From Glebionis coronaria (Eukaryota; Streptophyta; Magnoliopsida; Asterales; Asteraceae), in NCBI GenBank assembly GCA_025667525.1, contig CM046878.1:94999237-95063236 (forward strand): a stretch of DNA of 64,000 bases, given 5' to 3'. Positions 1-10,760 of this stretch are shown here, in pieces (the first letter of the stretch is position 1; the number at the start of each line of letters is the position of its first letter). The position numbers and the translations under genes were made by a program. The notes beneath the pieces are model-generated. The model ran no database searches. It was not told the origin of the DNA and saw only the letters and a list, made by a program, of their open reading frames with translations.

Positions 1-1050
1 AGTTTTGAGAGATTCATACTTGGACCACGACTTCTTCATTTTTCTCCAATCTTTATTTTCGACTTTGATATACAACGATCCGCCTCCTTTTTGACTTGGA
101 TCTATTTATCCTCATACCTTGCTAGGGTCTTTTCGGATACACTTATCCATGACTTTTGAGGAGTTTTTGCTTTTCGTCGTGTGTCTCGATCCTTCATATT
201 GATTTTCGATAAATGATTCTTCACATCACTTTTGGATCTTTAGCAACAAAATATAGCCCTCATGTCTTGTTAGGACCTTTTTGGACTCGCCAATCTTCTC
301 ATCCCACTTCAATAAGTTATGCCTTGGCTATGAACTCTAATCCATATCGAGCAACTTTTAAACGATCTTGGGCTAGAAGCTAAGTAACTTTTCAAATCGT
401 ACAACCTTATTTGTTGCAGATAAATTTATTAGCAAGCGATGGGAGAATAGGCTCATAATTAACTCACATAAATTCACGAAAGAATACCAAACTTATAAGT
501 GGCTCTATCATCTCTCGTTCTCCACACTTTAAAATCTCAAGGAATGAGACTCATGGATGCTTAGCCTATTAAATCAAAGTTTTGGGATTTCGAGTCGCCT
601 ATAGGATCTTGCAAACTCTTAGACTTTTTCAAGTTTAGAAATCGCGTTTTAAAGTTCCCTTGATAAACGACTCTCTAGGATCAATTATAGGAACTTGCGA
701 AAAGTTCTTGTTCTTAACCCGTGAGAGTTAAGACTTTCACGTTTTATAGCTCCCTATATAAAAGCCTAGCAAAACTTGACTTAAACACGTTAAGGATACT
801 AGCTAGAGTAAACTTAGATAAGTAAACTCGGGTTGAGTCAAAAGATTCACAACGTTTTAAAAATTAAAACCACTATATTAAACTTTATTCTAATAAGAGA
901 AGAAAATAACTATACAAAGGGAAAAACTAATAGCCCAAAATAGATCAAAAATTTTGAAAAATGTCGAAAAATTGATTTTCCGGTTAAAATGAAGACAAAT
1001 ACAAGGAAAAGGCCACTTAACTTCGATAGAAATCCCCCTACACTTAACAT

Positions 1051-1070
1051 AAACATTGTCCTCAATGTTT
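1051..1070 (-). other. Conserved 3'-region stem-loop (element B copy)
   Basis: On the minus strand the 20-mer AAACATTGAGGACAATGTTT forms a perfect 8-bp stem (AAACATTG/CAATGTTT) with loop AGGA. The identical 20-mer occurs in A (12027-12046) and D (25324-25343) at equivalent places between the last ORF and the 3' LTR. Confidence 0.75.
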
Positions 1071-1401
1071 AAGCATGTGGGAGTAAACTCCCCTACACTT
1101 AGGATTTTGTGTACTTTGTTTAAATCTTGCTAAGGAAAAGACAACTAAAGAGATTCCTATTTTAATATTGAGAAAATATAAAATAGTGAATCGAAAAGAG
1201 TTTAGGATAGAACCGGGAAAAAGGGAACACGGAATCACGGGTCGTCAAGATTCATCAAGAGTGGATCATTGAAGCTCGAATCCCTGATAAGAAGAGAGGA
1301 GAGGAAATAGCAAACCAACGGGTCTCCCTACACTTTAAGATAAAGGAAGCGAAAAGATAGATGCATGGGTTGCCTCCCAAGGAGCGCTTGATTTTTGAAT
1401 A

Positions 1402-1423
1402 CCGAGTCGTGAGCCTGACTCGA
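1402..1423 (-). other. Conserved post-ORF hairpin (element B copy)
   Basis: An inverted repeat CGAGTC...GACTCG with an 8-nt loop lies just after the stop codon of the B ORF. It is followed on the minus strand by GCGCTCCTTGGGAGGCAACC. Elements A (11693-11714) and D (25702-25721) carry the same arrangement at the same place. Confidence 0.65.
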
Positions 1424-1432
1424 CCTTGATCA

Positions 1433-3440
1433 TCATAGGAAGAAGCATGAAACATATCCACCGGGATCAAAGACATAGTTTTCGTCCATCAAATAGCACA
1501 CGCTTAAGGCGAACAAGGCAAGCCAAAGAAGAGTAGGCAAGGTTCCCTTAAGCAGCGATGGAGCACGATGGAAGCAAGGGTGAAGTGGTGCAAGCAGATT
1601 TGCATAAGTTCCAAAGATATTTCCTTTTATTTCATCAGGTGGATACTGAGATGGCTGCAGAATATCGATACCAGGGTCGAACACCTTTTCCTTTAAGGGA
1701 AAATAGCACTCAGGCTCAGCAGAATGGGAAGAAGATCCGCGAAGAAGCACAACCTCTTCCTCAGAAGGGGGACAAAGAGGTGTTAACTCATACGTGCTGC
1801 GGATATTGGTGTCGACCGGTTTCTTCTCCTTTGAAAGAATGTTCTTCAAATCCAAAGTAGGATCAAGACGATAATCTTCAAAATCATAAGGAGGAGCATC
1901 AATCTCATGAGGGAAGTAAGTGTTGACAAACGTAGAGAAGTCTTCCTCAAATGAGTAGTCGTCCAAAGTAGGATCGAGTGATGGCGGAGGATCTTCAGCA
2001 TGTGAAGAATCGCTCGAAAGAGTATCGGCCTCATCAAAATCATCATATGTGGGCAGATCGGGATACTCAGAAGCACAATCATCAAAATAATCCGAATCTG
2101 AGCTAGAATAATCATCATAAGCATCGGAGATTGGTGGAGAATCATAAATGGGAGAAGGTTCCATATTGGAGAGAGAATCATCCAAATCATCTTGAAAAAG
2201 TGGATTATCAATGGAAGAATCGAATAGAGGATTGTTGTAGACAACAAAATCATCAAGCACATTAATCATATTCACTGATTCTCGGCCTCCAAAGGATTTA
2301 CTTGTAAGCTTTCCCATTTTAAAAACTTGTGAATCATTCCCGACTCTTAAGATTAACTCACCTTCAGCAACATCGACAAGAGCTCGTCCGGTTCTCAAGA
2401 ATGGCCGACCAAGTATTAAAGGAATACGAGGGTCCATTTCATAATCAACAACGACAAAGTCGACCGGGAAAGTAAATGTGCCAACTTTGATGAACACATC
2501 TTCAGCTATACCAACGGGGTAAGCGAGAGTGCGATTTGCAAGTTCAAGAGTCATCTTTGTTGGAGTGAGTTCGGGAAATGATAGTGTTCTCCAAACACTT
2601 AAAGGCATAAGATTAATACTGGCCCCGAGATCAGCAAGGGCAGTAAATTCTTCAGTTTTGTTGAAAACGCAAGGCAACACAAAACGACCGGGATCTCCAA
2701 GCTTTTCTGGAAGTTCTTTAAGAATAACTGCAAAGCAGTTTTCATTTAAGCGTGTGTTGGCGAGCTCAATCAACTTTTCCTTCTTGTTAAGCAATTCCTT
2801 AAATGCTTTAACAAATTTCGGCATGTGGACAAGTGCTTCGAGAAAGCTAATGTTGAAGTTCATTTGAGAGATCATCTTCACATATCCCGACACTTCAGCG
2901 TCATCCTTGGTTAGCATTTTGGTCTTGCCTAAACGAGAGGGATAAGGGATATTGGGTTTAGGTGGTGAAGGTGCGGGTGTAGGTAAAGGTTGAGATGTTG
3001 AAGGGTCCTTCCTAGGTACATCGTCATGACGAGGTGGAGACGGTAATGGTGCACTAATACTAGGTGTAGGAGGAGTAGGGATAAATGGTGGTGGAGGAGG
3101 TGTAGATGACGGGGGTGGGATTGGTGGATCGACAATGATAATTCCACTACGAGTAGTAATAGCACTCACATTTGCTCGCGGATTGGTTACGGTGTTTGAA
3201 GGTAGAGAACTTGCAATAGAAGGTTGAGCGGCGGGCAAGAAACTAGCAAGCATATTCTTCAAATCATTTGTTTGATTGCTGAAGGAGGATTGGATATTAT
3301 CTCGAAGCTCGGATCTAATCTCATTTCCTTGCTTTGTGATATCTCCTTTCAGATTGATAATTTGACTCTGCAGATTCTTGATTTGCTCACCTTGGGTTCT
3401 CATTATGGCTTCAACATCCGGATTAATGGGGGGGGGGGGG
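1433..3440 (-). pseudogene. Element B gag end, retropepsin, and acidic FDPG extension
   Basis: This is an open frame of roughly 665 codons after the poly-C tract at 3430-3439. It starts with the coiled end of gag, then a Pro-rich linker, then an aspartic protease with the D-L-G-A-S active site (near 2625-2640) and the I-L-G-R-P-F flap/helix motif typical of Ty3/gypsy retropepsins. Instead of continuing into RT it runs into about 270 residues rich in Asp, Ser and Pro. It ends with a V-F-D-P-G-I motif, a hydrophobic run (L-L-W-L-A-L-F-A-L-S-V), a second V-F-D-P-G and the stop at 1433-1435. Element D ends the same way. Marked pseudogene because gag lies in another frame and carries a stop. The function of the extension is unknown. 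Confidence 0.75.
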
Positions 3441-4063
3441 TTGTTGGTTGGGTGGGTGATAAGGATTAGAAGCTCTTGGTGGGATTTGGTTGCTTCTATT
3501 ATAGTTGTTGGTGGGGTTTTGGTTTTGAGGAGAAAAACCGGGTGAAAGGTAATTGTTGGACCGGTAACTAAGCAAATTCCTATCCCCTTGTTGTCTAGCC
3601 TGGTAATTTTCCAGTGAATAATTACCATAAGCTGCATACACATTTTCCGGATTTCCTTGTGTAGAAGGACAATCGGTGTATGAGTGAGGACCACCGCATG
3701 TTTCACAAGGATTGGCAACCGCTTTAACTTGTTGTTGTTGTTGGTTTGAAGCGAGAAGCAAGATACTTTTGCTCATTTCAGTCATCATGCGGGTGAGTTC
3801 GATCATATCAGGGTTTGCTGAGGTTGAAGAAACATTGACTCTCAGGTTGTTCCTTGAAGCGGAGGAATCCCAATTTTTGTGGTGAGTAGTCATGTTCTCA
3901 ATTAGCTCTCTACACTCCTAGGGTCTCCTTTTCATAAATGTGCCACCAACGGCTGCATTAATCGTATCACGATCACGAAAAGTCAGACCGTTGTAGAAAG
4001 TATCAATCAATGTGACGGGAAGCTTGTTGTGGTTTGGACAACGATCAATCAAGACATTATATC
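3423..4063 (-). pseudogene. Element B gag, C-terminal half with zinc knuckle
   Basis: This is the downstream part of the B gag, cut off from its start by element A. It carries the D-T-F-Y-N-G-L segment typical of the gag domain end and a zinc-knuckle variant C-E-T-C-G-G-P-H-S-Y-T-D-C near 3690-3720. The same knuckle, with E-I for E-T and T-T for T-D, is in element A. Two lesions are visible: a TAG at 3918-3920 and a frame change at a run of ten C (minus strand) at 3430-3439, after which the coiled gag tail continues in the neighbouring frame. The TAG could derive from CAG by C-to-T change. The homopolymer shift could be a mutation or a sequencing error. Confidence 0.75.
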
Positions 4064-4068
4064 GTTCC
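4064..4068. repeat. Target-site duplication GTTCC, left of element A
   Basis: GTTCC directly precedes the TGATAG start of the 5' LTR and recurs right after the 3' LTR at 15322-15326. A 5-bp duplication is standard for LTR retrotransposon integration and fixes both ends of element A. Confidence 0.9.
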
Positions 4069-4535
4069 TGATAGGTGTGAAAACACCCATCCTTTTACCA
4101 CTTAAATCGGGCTTAAAACGAGACCAAAACACGTATTTAATATCATTTGTTTGGAATTATGCGTGGTTTTTGTGTTTATTGTGTTTTCAGAGTCGACCGG
4201 GTGAATATTGAAGAAAACATGGGATTGCACGGGTTTTATCGAAGAAAAGGGCTCAAGACGAAGTCTATTGTCCAAAAGGTGCAAAAGATTTGAAGTCATT
4301 TTGCCTGTTTGAAGATTTATCGAAGAATAGAGCCAAAAATGGAAGATTCACTTATGTCGAAGAACTCGAGTCTATTAAATAAAAGATTATAAGACGAGTT
4401 GGAATTATTCACCGACACTTCTCAAATCCAAGTCGGAAACGTTTATTTAAAGACGCATGAAGACTTAAGAAGAAAGAAGAAAAAGAAGCCCAAATCAAAG
4501 CCCAATCAAAAGCCCATCAAAACCATACACACGCC

Positions 4536-4543
4536 TATATAAA
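4536..4543 (+). promoter_or_regulatory. TATA box of element A 5' LTR
   Basis: TATATAAA in a C-rich context, 467 bp into the LTR; the same site is at 14068-14075 in the 3' LTR. It would place the U3/R border about 30 bp downstream and therefore puts the 4619-4643 hairpin near the 5' end of the genomic RNA (inference). Confidence 0.6.
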
Positions 4544-4618
4544 GCCTTCACCTCACAAATTTTCACACACTTAGTTTTAGCTAGTCCTTAGTTTTTTTCA
4601 TTTTTCTCTAGTTTTAGA

Positions 4619-4643
4619 GAGAGAAAGTTCCATACTTTCTCTC
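4619..4643 (+). other. Perfect 10-bp hairpin in the LTR leader
   Basis: GAGAGAAAGT, loop TCCAT, ACTTTCTCTC. It lies about 80 nt downstream of the TATA box and is unchanged in the other LTR (14151-14175). Confidence 0.6.
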
Positions 4644-5790
4644 ACTAAACTTTTCCTTTGTTTTTCATCTTTTAATTCAAGCTTTCTTGTACTTTTGATT
4701 TCATTAATCTTAATCAAGTTTATGCTTTTAAGTTCTTTAAGCTTTTCTTACTTTTCTTGATTTGTCAAATTCCTTGATCCGATTGTTGAATTCCATACGT
4801 TTGGATTATTGGATTTGCTCGTGTTAAAAGTTTAATGTTTACTTGTTTCTTCTTAAGCTCTACGTAAATAAGCCATAAGCCTTCCATGCTTTTTGGCTTA
4901 TTGTTTGTTAAAGTTCATTGTTTTCGGATTCCTTCAAGTTTTAATCATTCAAAAGTTTTGTTTATTAAGTTTTAAAGTTTCTTATTTTCAAAAGTTATCA
5001 AATTTAATCTTTTTGAAGTGTTAAAGTTTCGGCTCACTTGGCTGATTGCTTTTGCTTATTGAGATTTTAAGTTTCCTTCAATTTCGGAACAAGAATCCTT
5101 TCATCGCAAAAGAGGGGTTTTAACACATTCCGACGGATCTTCGTTGCTTGGTATCGCAATAACCCAAAAAGGGGTTTTACTTTGCGATAGGGTGTAAGTC
5201 CCCCTATTCTGATCTGGGATTGCGATCGCATATTGCGATCGCACATTCCGACGGGGTTTAGGTCCTTTTCTAGACGAAACTCTGGCCAAATTTTATTTGC
5301 AACATTCCGATCTAGATCTTTCCGATAGTTTCATTCCGATTGTCTTCACTCCAACTGCATCATTGCGACAGCTTGTATTTTGAATATTCCGATGGTGATA
5401 AACATGGACATTCCGATGGTAGTTATGATTACATTCCGATGCCTTTGATTTTCTCATATTCCGACAGAACAAGTTTTTTTAAGCATTAATTCAATTAAGT
5501 TTTAAAGTTTTACAAAATTTAAAGTGTTAGTTTAATTAAATTTTCAAGTAATTTTCTAATCTTCTCTTTACGTTTTCAAGCACTCATTTTTAGTTAATCA
5601 ATTTAGTTTAATCTTCTAAAGTTTTAAATTACTCATCGTCATTTACATTTAATTGTTATTAGTTTAAAATTAGATAAACAAACCAACTCCTTTTTATTAA
5701 CCAAGAACAAATCATTCCACTTAAGGCCGAGATCAATTCGAGAGGATATCGAGAGTAAAATTAGAACCCATAGCAAATCTTAATTTCAAA

Positions 5791-5806
5791 TGGCGCCGCT
5801 GCCGGC
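5791..5806 (+). other. Primer-binding site of element A
   Basis: TGGCGCCGCTGCCGGC begins two bases after the LTR. The TGGCGCC start is the usual plant Ty3/gypsy (Athila) tRNA primer match, generally assigned to tRNA-Asp; I could not align it to a specific tRNA here. The host element B has the same PBS on the minus strand. Confidence 0.8.
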
Positions 5807-6002
5807 TCTTCTCGTTAAGATCAAAAGTTTTTTGTGAAAACTTGGATTTTGGGATCCGTTCCCCGTGAACGTTACTTTTTCATAAAAATTTTCAAAAACA
5901 ACTAAAAAATATAAAATTTTCAAAAATCCTAAAAATTAAAAAAACAATAAAAACCAAAAATATTTTTGCTTTGTTTTTCTTTGTTCGTTCTTTTGCAGGT
6001 AT

Positions 6003-7565
6003 ATGCGCACTCGATCCACGTCTTATCAAGAGCCCGAGCCTCTCGATAACTTAGACATGGCTGGTGTACAAAACAACAATAACATACCACCTCCGAACAA
6101 CAATAATAACAACAACAACCCGCCTTTCAACAACATGAACAATAACAACAACAATGAGCACCTTCCGGATAACCGCCCGATGATTGAATTGCTGCAAGCT
6201 CATGTCGATGGCAACACGGATCCAATTGTTATACCACCAATTGCCGCCAACAATTTCGAGCTAAAGTCAGGCTTTATCCAGATGGTCTCCGCTCAGCCAT
6301 TCTTGGGACGCACCATTGATGATCCACACGACCACATCAAAAGATTTCTACAACTCACCAACACGGTCAAATTCAATGGAGTTCCACAAGAAGTGATAAG
6401 GTTACAACTTTTTCCCTTTTCTTTAGAGGGACAAGCCCGACATTGGCTTGCTAAGGAACCGCCACAGAGTATTCTCTCGTGGACGGATTTGGAAACAAAG
6501 TTTATCAACTACTTTTTTCCACCCTCTCGTACTACCGCTTTACGGAATGAGATTATAAACTTTGAACAAAAGTACGATGAGTCATTCAGTGAATCTTGGG
6601 ATCGTTTTAAAGATCTTTTGAGAAAATGCCCACAACATGGTTTTACCAAAGTACATCAAATAAATACTTTTTACAATGGTTTAAGCATGAGTGACCAAGA
6701 TTCACTGAATAGTGCCTCGGGGGGTAATCTATTGGCTAAGACTTCCAATGCTGCTTGGGATATCATTGAGAACAAATATCGTGTGCAAACCAAGAGTGTT
6801 AGGACCAATGTTGCTAGTGCTAGCACTAATGACAGCGACAAGCGACTTGACAAAATCACCACGCTTCTTGAATCGCTTGTTACCCACACCGTCAGCAACA
6901 ACAACAGCAACAACGCCAAAAACGCACAAGTGAACGCTGTCAGCCAACCTTGTGAGATATGCGGTGGTCCCCACTCTTACACAACTTGTACCGCCACCCA
7001 AGATTACCCTGCTGAGAATGTGAATGCAGCATATGGCACCTATACTCAACCTGCTTATCAAGCAAAACCTCAAGGTGACCGCAACCTGCTTAGCTACCGT
7101 TCCAACAACTATCTCTCACCACCTGGTTTTAATCCTAACAACCAAAACCAAAACCCACAACAAAACCTCAACCGCCCTCCTCAACAACAACAAACTCGTA
7201 CACCATACATCCCTCCTCACAAGCAGCAACAACCACCTCAACGAAACACCCAAGTTTACCAGCAACCTGCTTATCAACCACCCGCATACACTGCTCCTTC
7301 CAACCAAACCCCCGCATCACATCAAGACATTAGAACCTACATGAGAACTAACGATGTGATCGTGGATAATCTACAACAGGAAGTGCGCAACTTGAAAGCA
7401 GATCTGATGAAACAAGGGAATGATCTAAGAGCTGATATGAAGAACACTATGGATAGTCAAACAAATGACTTGAGGAACATGATGGCTAGTTTCTTCAACA
7501 GTAATCAACCCTCTTCTTTGTGTACTCTCCGAGTAATACCGTTGCGAATCCAAGAGGGGAGATGA
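6003..7565 (+). CDS. Element A Gag
   Basis: Encodes the capsid/nucleocapsid polyprotein that would package the element RNA. It starts M-R-T-R-S, just after the leader, as does the B gag (15880). An Asn-rich N-terminus made of AAC/AAT repeats (residues about 25-55) is followed by the retrotransposon gag domain (about 95-225, with Y-F-F-P-P-S and F-Y-N-G-L) and a zinc-knuckle variant with C317, C320, H324 and C329. A Pro/Gln-rich linker and a short coiled segment (about 440-495) follow. The last 20 or so residues are out of frame: the link to protease continues one frame away from about 7515, matching a 1-nt deletion. Clear homology to B gag supports the call. Confidence 0.9.
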   Translation: MRTRSTSYQEPEPLDNLDMAGVQNNNNIPPPNNNNNNNNPPFNNMNNNNNNEHLPDNRPMIELLQAHVDGNTDPIVIPPIAANNFELKSGFIQMVSAQPFLGRTIDDPHDHIKRFLQLTNTVKFNGVPQEVIRLQLFPFSLEGQARHWLAKEPPQSILSWTDLETKFINYFFPPSRTTALRNEIINFEQKYDESFSESWDRFKDLLRKCPQHGFTKVHQINTFYNGLSMSDQDSLNSASGGNLLAKTSNAAWDIIENKYRVQTKSVRTNVASASTNDSDKRLDKITTLLESLVTHTVSNNNSNNAKNAQVNAVSQPCEICGGPHSYTTCTATQDYPAENVNAAYGTYTQPAYQAKPQGDRNLLSYRSNNYLSPPGFNPNNQNQNPQQNLNRPPQQQQTRTPYIPPHKQQQPPQRNTQVYQQPAYQPPAYTAPSNQTPASHQDIRTYMRTNDVIVDNLQQEVRNLKADLMKQGNDLRADMKNTMDSQTNDLRNMMASFFNSNQPSSLCTLRVIPLRIQEGR

Positions 7566-8425
7566 AAGCAATCACCACTCGAAGTGGCAAAGGTACTACG
7601 GAACCCGAGCTTCCTATACCTCCACCGGTGGTTGTGACTAAGGAGAACGAGTCGCCTGCTCCTATTCCTCCTCCTTCTCCTTCCCCAATTTCTCCACCTC
7701 TTCCTTCTACCCCTCCTCCACCCAAGGATGTGAGTGATCCTATCATCTCAAAGCCTTCCTCTTCTTCCAATATACCTTATCCATCTAGGTTGAGGAAAGA
7801 GAAGCTCAAAAGCAAGGACGATATTCAGGTTTCTAACTTTCTTAAAATGTTTAAACAACTGAATTTCAATATCTCCTTCGCTGAGGCTCTCGCTCACATG
7901 ACTAAGTACGCGAAAATGTTTAAAGATCTTCTGAGCGACAAGGAAAAGCTCCTCGATCTCGCCAACACCCAACTTAATGAGAACTGCTCTGCAGTGCTCT
8001 TAAGGAAATTGCCAATCAAGCTTGGTGATCCGGGTCGTTTTCATATCCCTTGCAATTTCCCGGGAGTAGAGAATTGCATGGCCCTAGCCGATCTAGGTGC
8101 CAGTATTAATCTCATGCCTCTAAGTGTTTGGAAGCAATTATCTCTCCCAGAGCTAGTCCCCACCAAAATGACTTTGGAATTAGCTAATCGAACGGTTGCG
8201 TATCCAGTGGGGATAGCCGAAGACGTCATTGTAGGAGTCGACAAATTCACCTTCCCTGCCGATTTTTTTGTCGTCGACTACGAGATGGACCCCCGTGTGC
8301 CACTCATTGTTGGTCGTCTATTCTTGAGGACCGGTCGCACTCTCATTGATGTTGAAGCCGGTGAGCTTATCATGAGAGTGGGTGACGATAAAGTAGTCTT
8401 CAACATGGGAAAGTTATCTAAATAG
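7520..8425 (+). pseudogene. Element A protease (retropepsin) segment
   Basis: The frame opens in the gag-protease linker, so the first residues are not a true start. A Pro-rich linker is followed by an aspartic protease domain with A-D-L-G-A-S near 8086-8103 (about residue 190), the matching P-V-G-I-A-E-D and D-P-R-V-P-L-I-V-G-R motifs, and the L-F-L-R-T-G-R segment. The ORF ends at a TAG (8423-8425), after which the same frame stays open into RT. A single stop therefore separates protease from pol. In an intact element the protease would be part of one Gag-Pol precursor and would cut it. The stop replaces a residue in a poorly conserved linker, so its parent codon cannot be told from this sequence. 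Confidence 0.8.
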
Positions 8426-10760
8426 CCTTCTTCTTACGAGAATGTTAATTGTATTGACGTTCTTGATGAGGCTTGTGAAGAACACTTCAAGGATGCTTGT
8501 AAAAACATTCCTACCTCTCTTCCCAATGTTGAGACCGTTTCCTCTATCGACTCATCACTATCTCTATTTGGAGAAAGTGATTTCCTTTGGAAAGATTTGG
8601 AAGCCACCTTGGGAGATGTGAAGCAAGACAATGACGATTCTACTGCCACTTGGGATGAAGACCTTAGTTTCATTGCAAACCTCCTTAGAGAAGACAATCC
8701 TTCCCCTCCATCTCCCACTGTTATTGCTATCGAGACTCCGACTTCGAATACGCCTCCCGTCGAAAATCCTCCGGATTTAGAACTTAAGGAGTTGCCGCCC
8801 CATCTCGAGTATGCGTTCCTTGAAGAAGAGAAGAAGTTACCCGTCATCATCGCTAAGGACTTGCAAGAAGAAGAGAAAACTCGTCTCATCGATGTGCTTA
8901 AAGCTCATAAGAAGGCAATTGCTTGGAAAATTTCCGATATCCGCGGAATTGATCCGAACTTTTGTACTCACAAGATTCTCATGGAAGATGACTTCAAACC
9001 CACAATCCAGAACCAAAGAAGGGTTAATCCTAAAATTCATGACGTCATCAAACAAGAGGTTATGAAACTTCTAGATGCCGGCTTGATCTACCCTATTTCG
9101 GATTCGCCGTGGGTAAGTCCCGTCCATTGTGTGCCCAAGAAGGGCGGAATAACCGTTGTTCCCAATGACCACAACGAGTTGATTCCCACTCGTCTCGTTA
9201 CTGGGTGGAGAGTTTGTATTGATTATCGCAAGCTCAATGATGCCACGAGAAAAGACCACTTTCCTCTTCCCTTCATGGATCAAATGCTCGAGCGTCTAGC
9301 TGGTAATGACTATTACTGCTTCTTAGACGGTTTCTCCGGGTATTTTCAAATTCCCATCGATCCCAAGGACCAAGAAAAGACCACATTCACTTGTCCTTAT
9401 GGAACATTTGCTTACAAACGCATGCCTTTTGGTTTATGTAATGCTCCTGGGACATTCCAAAGGTGTATGATGGCTATCTTCCATGACATGGTGGAAGACA
9501 CTATGGAAGTATTCATGGATGATTTCTCAGTCTATGGCGATTCCTTCTCTGCTTGCCTTGCCAATTTAGAACGTATGCTAAAGCGGTGCGAAGACACTCG
9601 CCTTGTTTTAAATTGGGAAAAATGCCATTTTATGGTAAAAGAAGGCGTCGTGCTTGGACATAAGATCTCGAAAGCCGGTCTTGAAGTTGACCGTGCTAAA
9701 GTCGATGTTATCGCTAAGTTGCCTCCACCTTCAACCGTAAAGGGTGTGAGAAGTTTTCTGGGTCATGCGGGCTTCTACCGTCGATTTATCAAAGATTTTT
9801 CTCAAATCGCTCGCCCGATGACCCACCTCTTGGAAAAAGATACTCCTTTTATCTTTTCCAAAGAGTGTCTTGAAGCCTTCAACTCGCTTAAGGATAAGCT
9901 AACTAAGGCACCCGTCTTGGTTACCCCTAATTGGGAGCTGCCCTTTGAGTTGATGTGCGATGCTAGCGATTTTGCTATTGGAGCGGTTCTTGGACAAAGA
10001 GTGAACAAACACTTCCAACCGATCCATTACGCTAGCAAGACAATGACTGGGGCACAATTGCATTATATGACAACCGAAAAAGAGCTTTTAGCTGTTGTCT
10101 ATGCTTTTGAAAAGTTTCGCCCCTATCTTGTCCTTTCCACCACCATCGTGTATACCGATCATTCCGCGCTGAAGTACTTGTTGACAAAGCAAGATTCCAA
10201 ACCAAGACTTCTTCGCTGGGTTTTGCTGCTCCAGGAATTTAAAATTGAAATTCGTGATAAGAAAGGAGCAGAAAACTTGGCCGCGGACCATCTTAGTAGA
10301 CTTGAGGATCCTTACCAAGGGGATCATCCGACCAAAGAAATCAATGATTCTTTTCCCTTGGAGACCTTAATGTCTATAAACTCGACTGCTGACGAAACCC
10401 CGTGGTTTGCAGACATTGCAAACTACTTGGCGGGTGGAATCCTCGTTGACGGGTTAACGTCCCAGCAAAAGAAGAAGTTCTTCAAAGACATAAAGACTTA
10501 CTTCTGGGATGACCCGTATCTTTTCAAACAATGTGCTGACTTGATTATTCGCCGATGTGTTGATGGACCGGCAGCGTCGGACATCCTTGATGCTTGCCAC
10601 AAAGGACCCACCGGTGGTCACTTTGGTCCCAACTACACCGCTAAGAAAGTGTTTGATTCGGGATTTTATTGGCCCTCCATATACCGTGACGCTCACGATA
10701 TGGTCAAACGATGTGATGTTTGCCAAAAGCAAGGCAAATCACACATAAAGACGAGATGCC
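8426..10760 (+). pseudogene. Element A reverse transcriptase-RNase H and integrase zinc finger
   Basis: Open in the same frame as protease. An acidic linker is followed by RT with [11 protein letters not shown] (about 9207-9240), G-Y-F-Q-I, the M-P-F-G-L-C-N-A-P motif, and the catalytic F-M-D-D-F-S near 9512. RNase H follows (D-A-S-D at about 9958, E-K-E-L-L-A and T-D-H-S-A-L-K). Then comes the integrase HHCC finger (H-x5-H ... C-D-V-C, 10600-10730). The frame is lost at about 10735-10750, where integrase continues one frame over. Residues after that point in this ORF (to 10858) are a shadow. The F-M-D-D-F variant fits Athila. Start codon unknown because pol is normally made as a fusion. Confidence 0.88.

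Larger units (their letters stand above)
1..1432 (-). other. 3' untranslated region of element B
   Basis: No gene is seen. Read on the minus strand, this stretch matches the non-coding 3' region of element A in order and content. Shared items are the post-ORF hairpin (1402-1423), purine-rich tracts of the AAGTGTAGGGG type (near 1041, 1090 and 1327), the 1051-1070 stem-loop, and a segment at about 281-430 matching 12551-12650 of A. The opposite-strand ORF at 1558-1860 and the short minus ORF at 1255-1476 have no recognisable content. Confidence 0.7.
4069..5788 (+). repeat. 5' LTR of element A
   Basis: Begins TGATAGGTGTG and ends AATTTCA; 1720 bp. It contains a TATA box (4536-4543), a perfect 10-bp hairpin downstream of it (4619-4643), two copies of the palindrome TGCGATCGCA (5221-5230, 5234-5243) and about nine scattered copies of an ATTCCGA motif between 5127 and 5465. 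The downstream third is very AT-rich. Confidence 0.95.

Noticed and set aside
7500..7530. Programmed -1 frameshift between gag and protease of A
   Set aside because: No slippery heptamer or downstream structure is visible, and the relative B is open across the same junction, so a small deletion is simpler.
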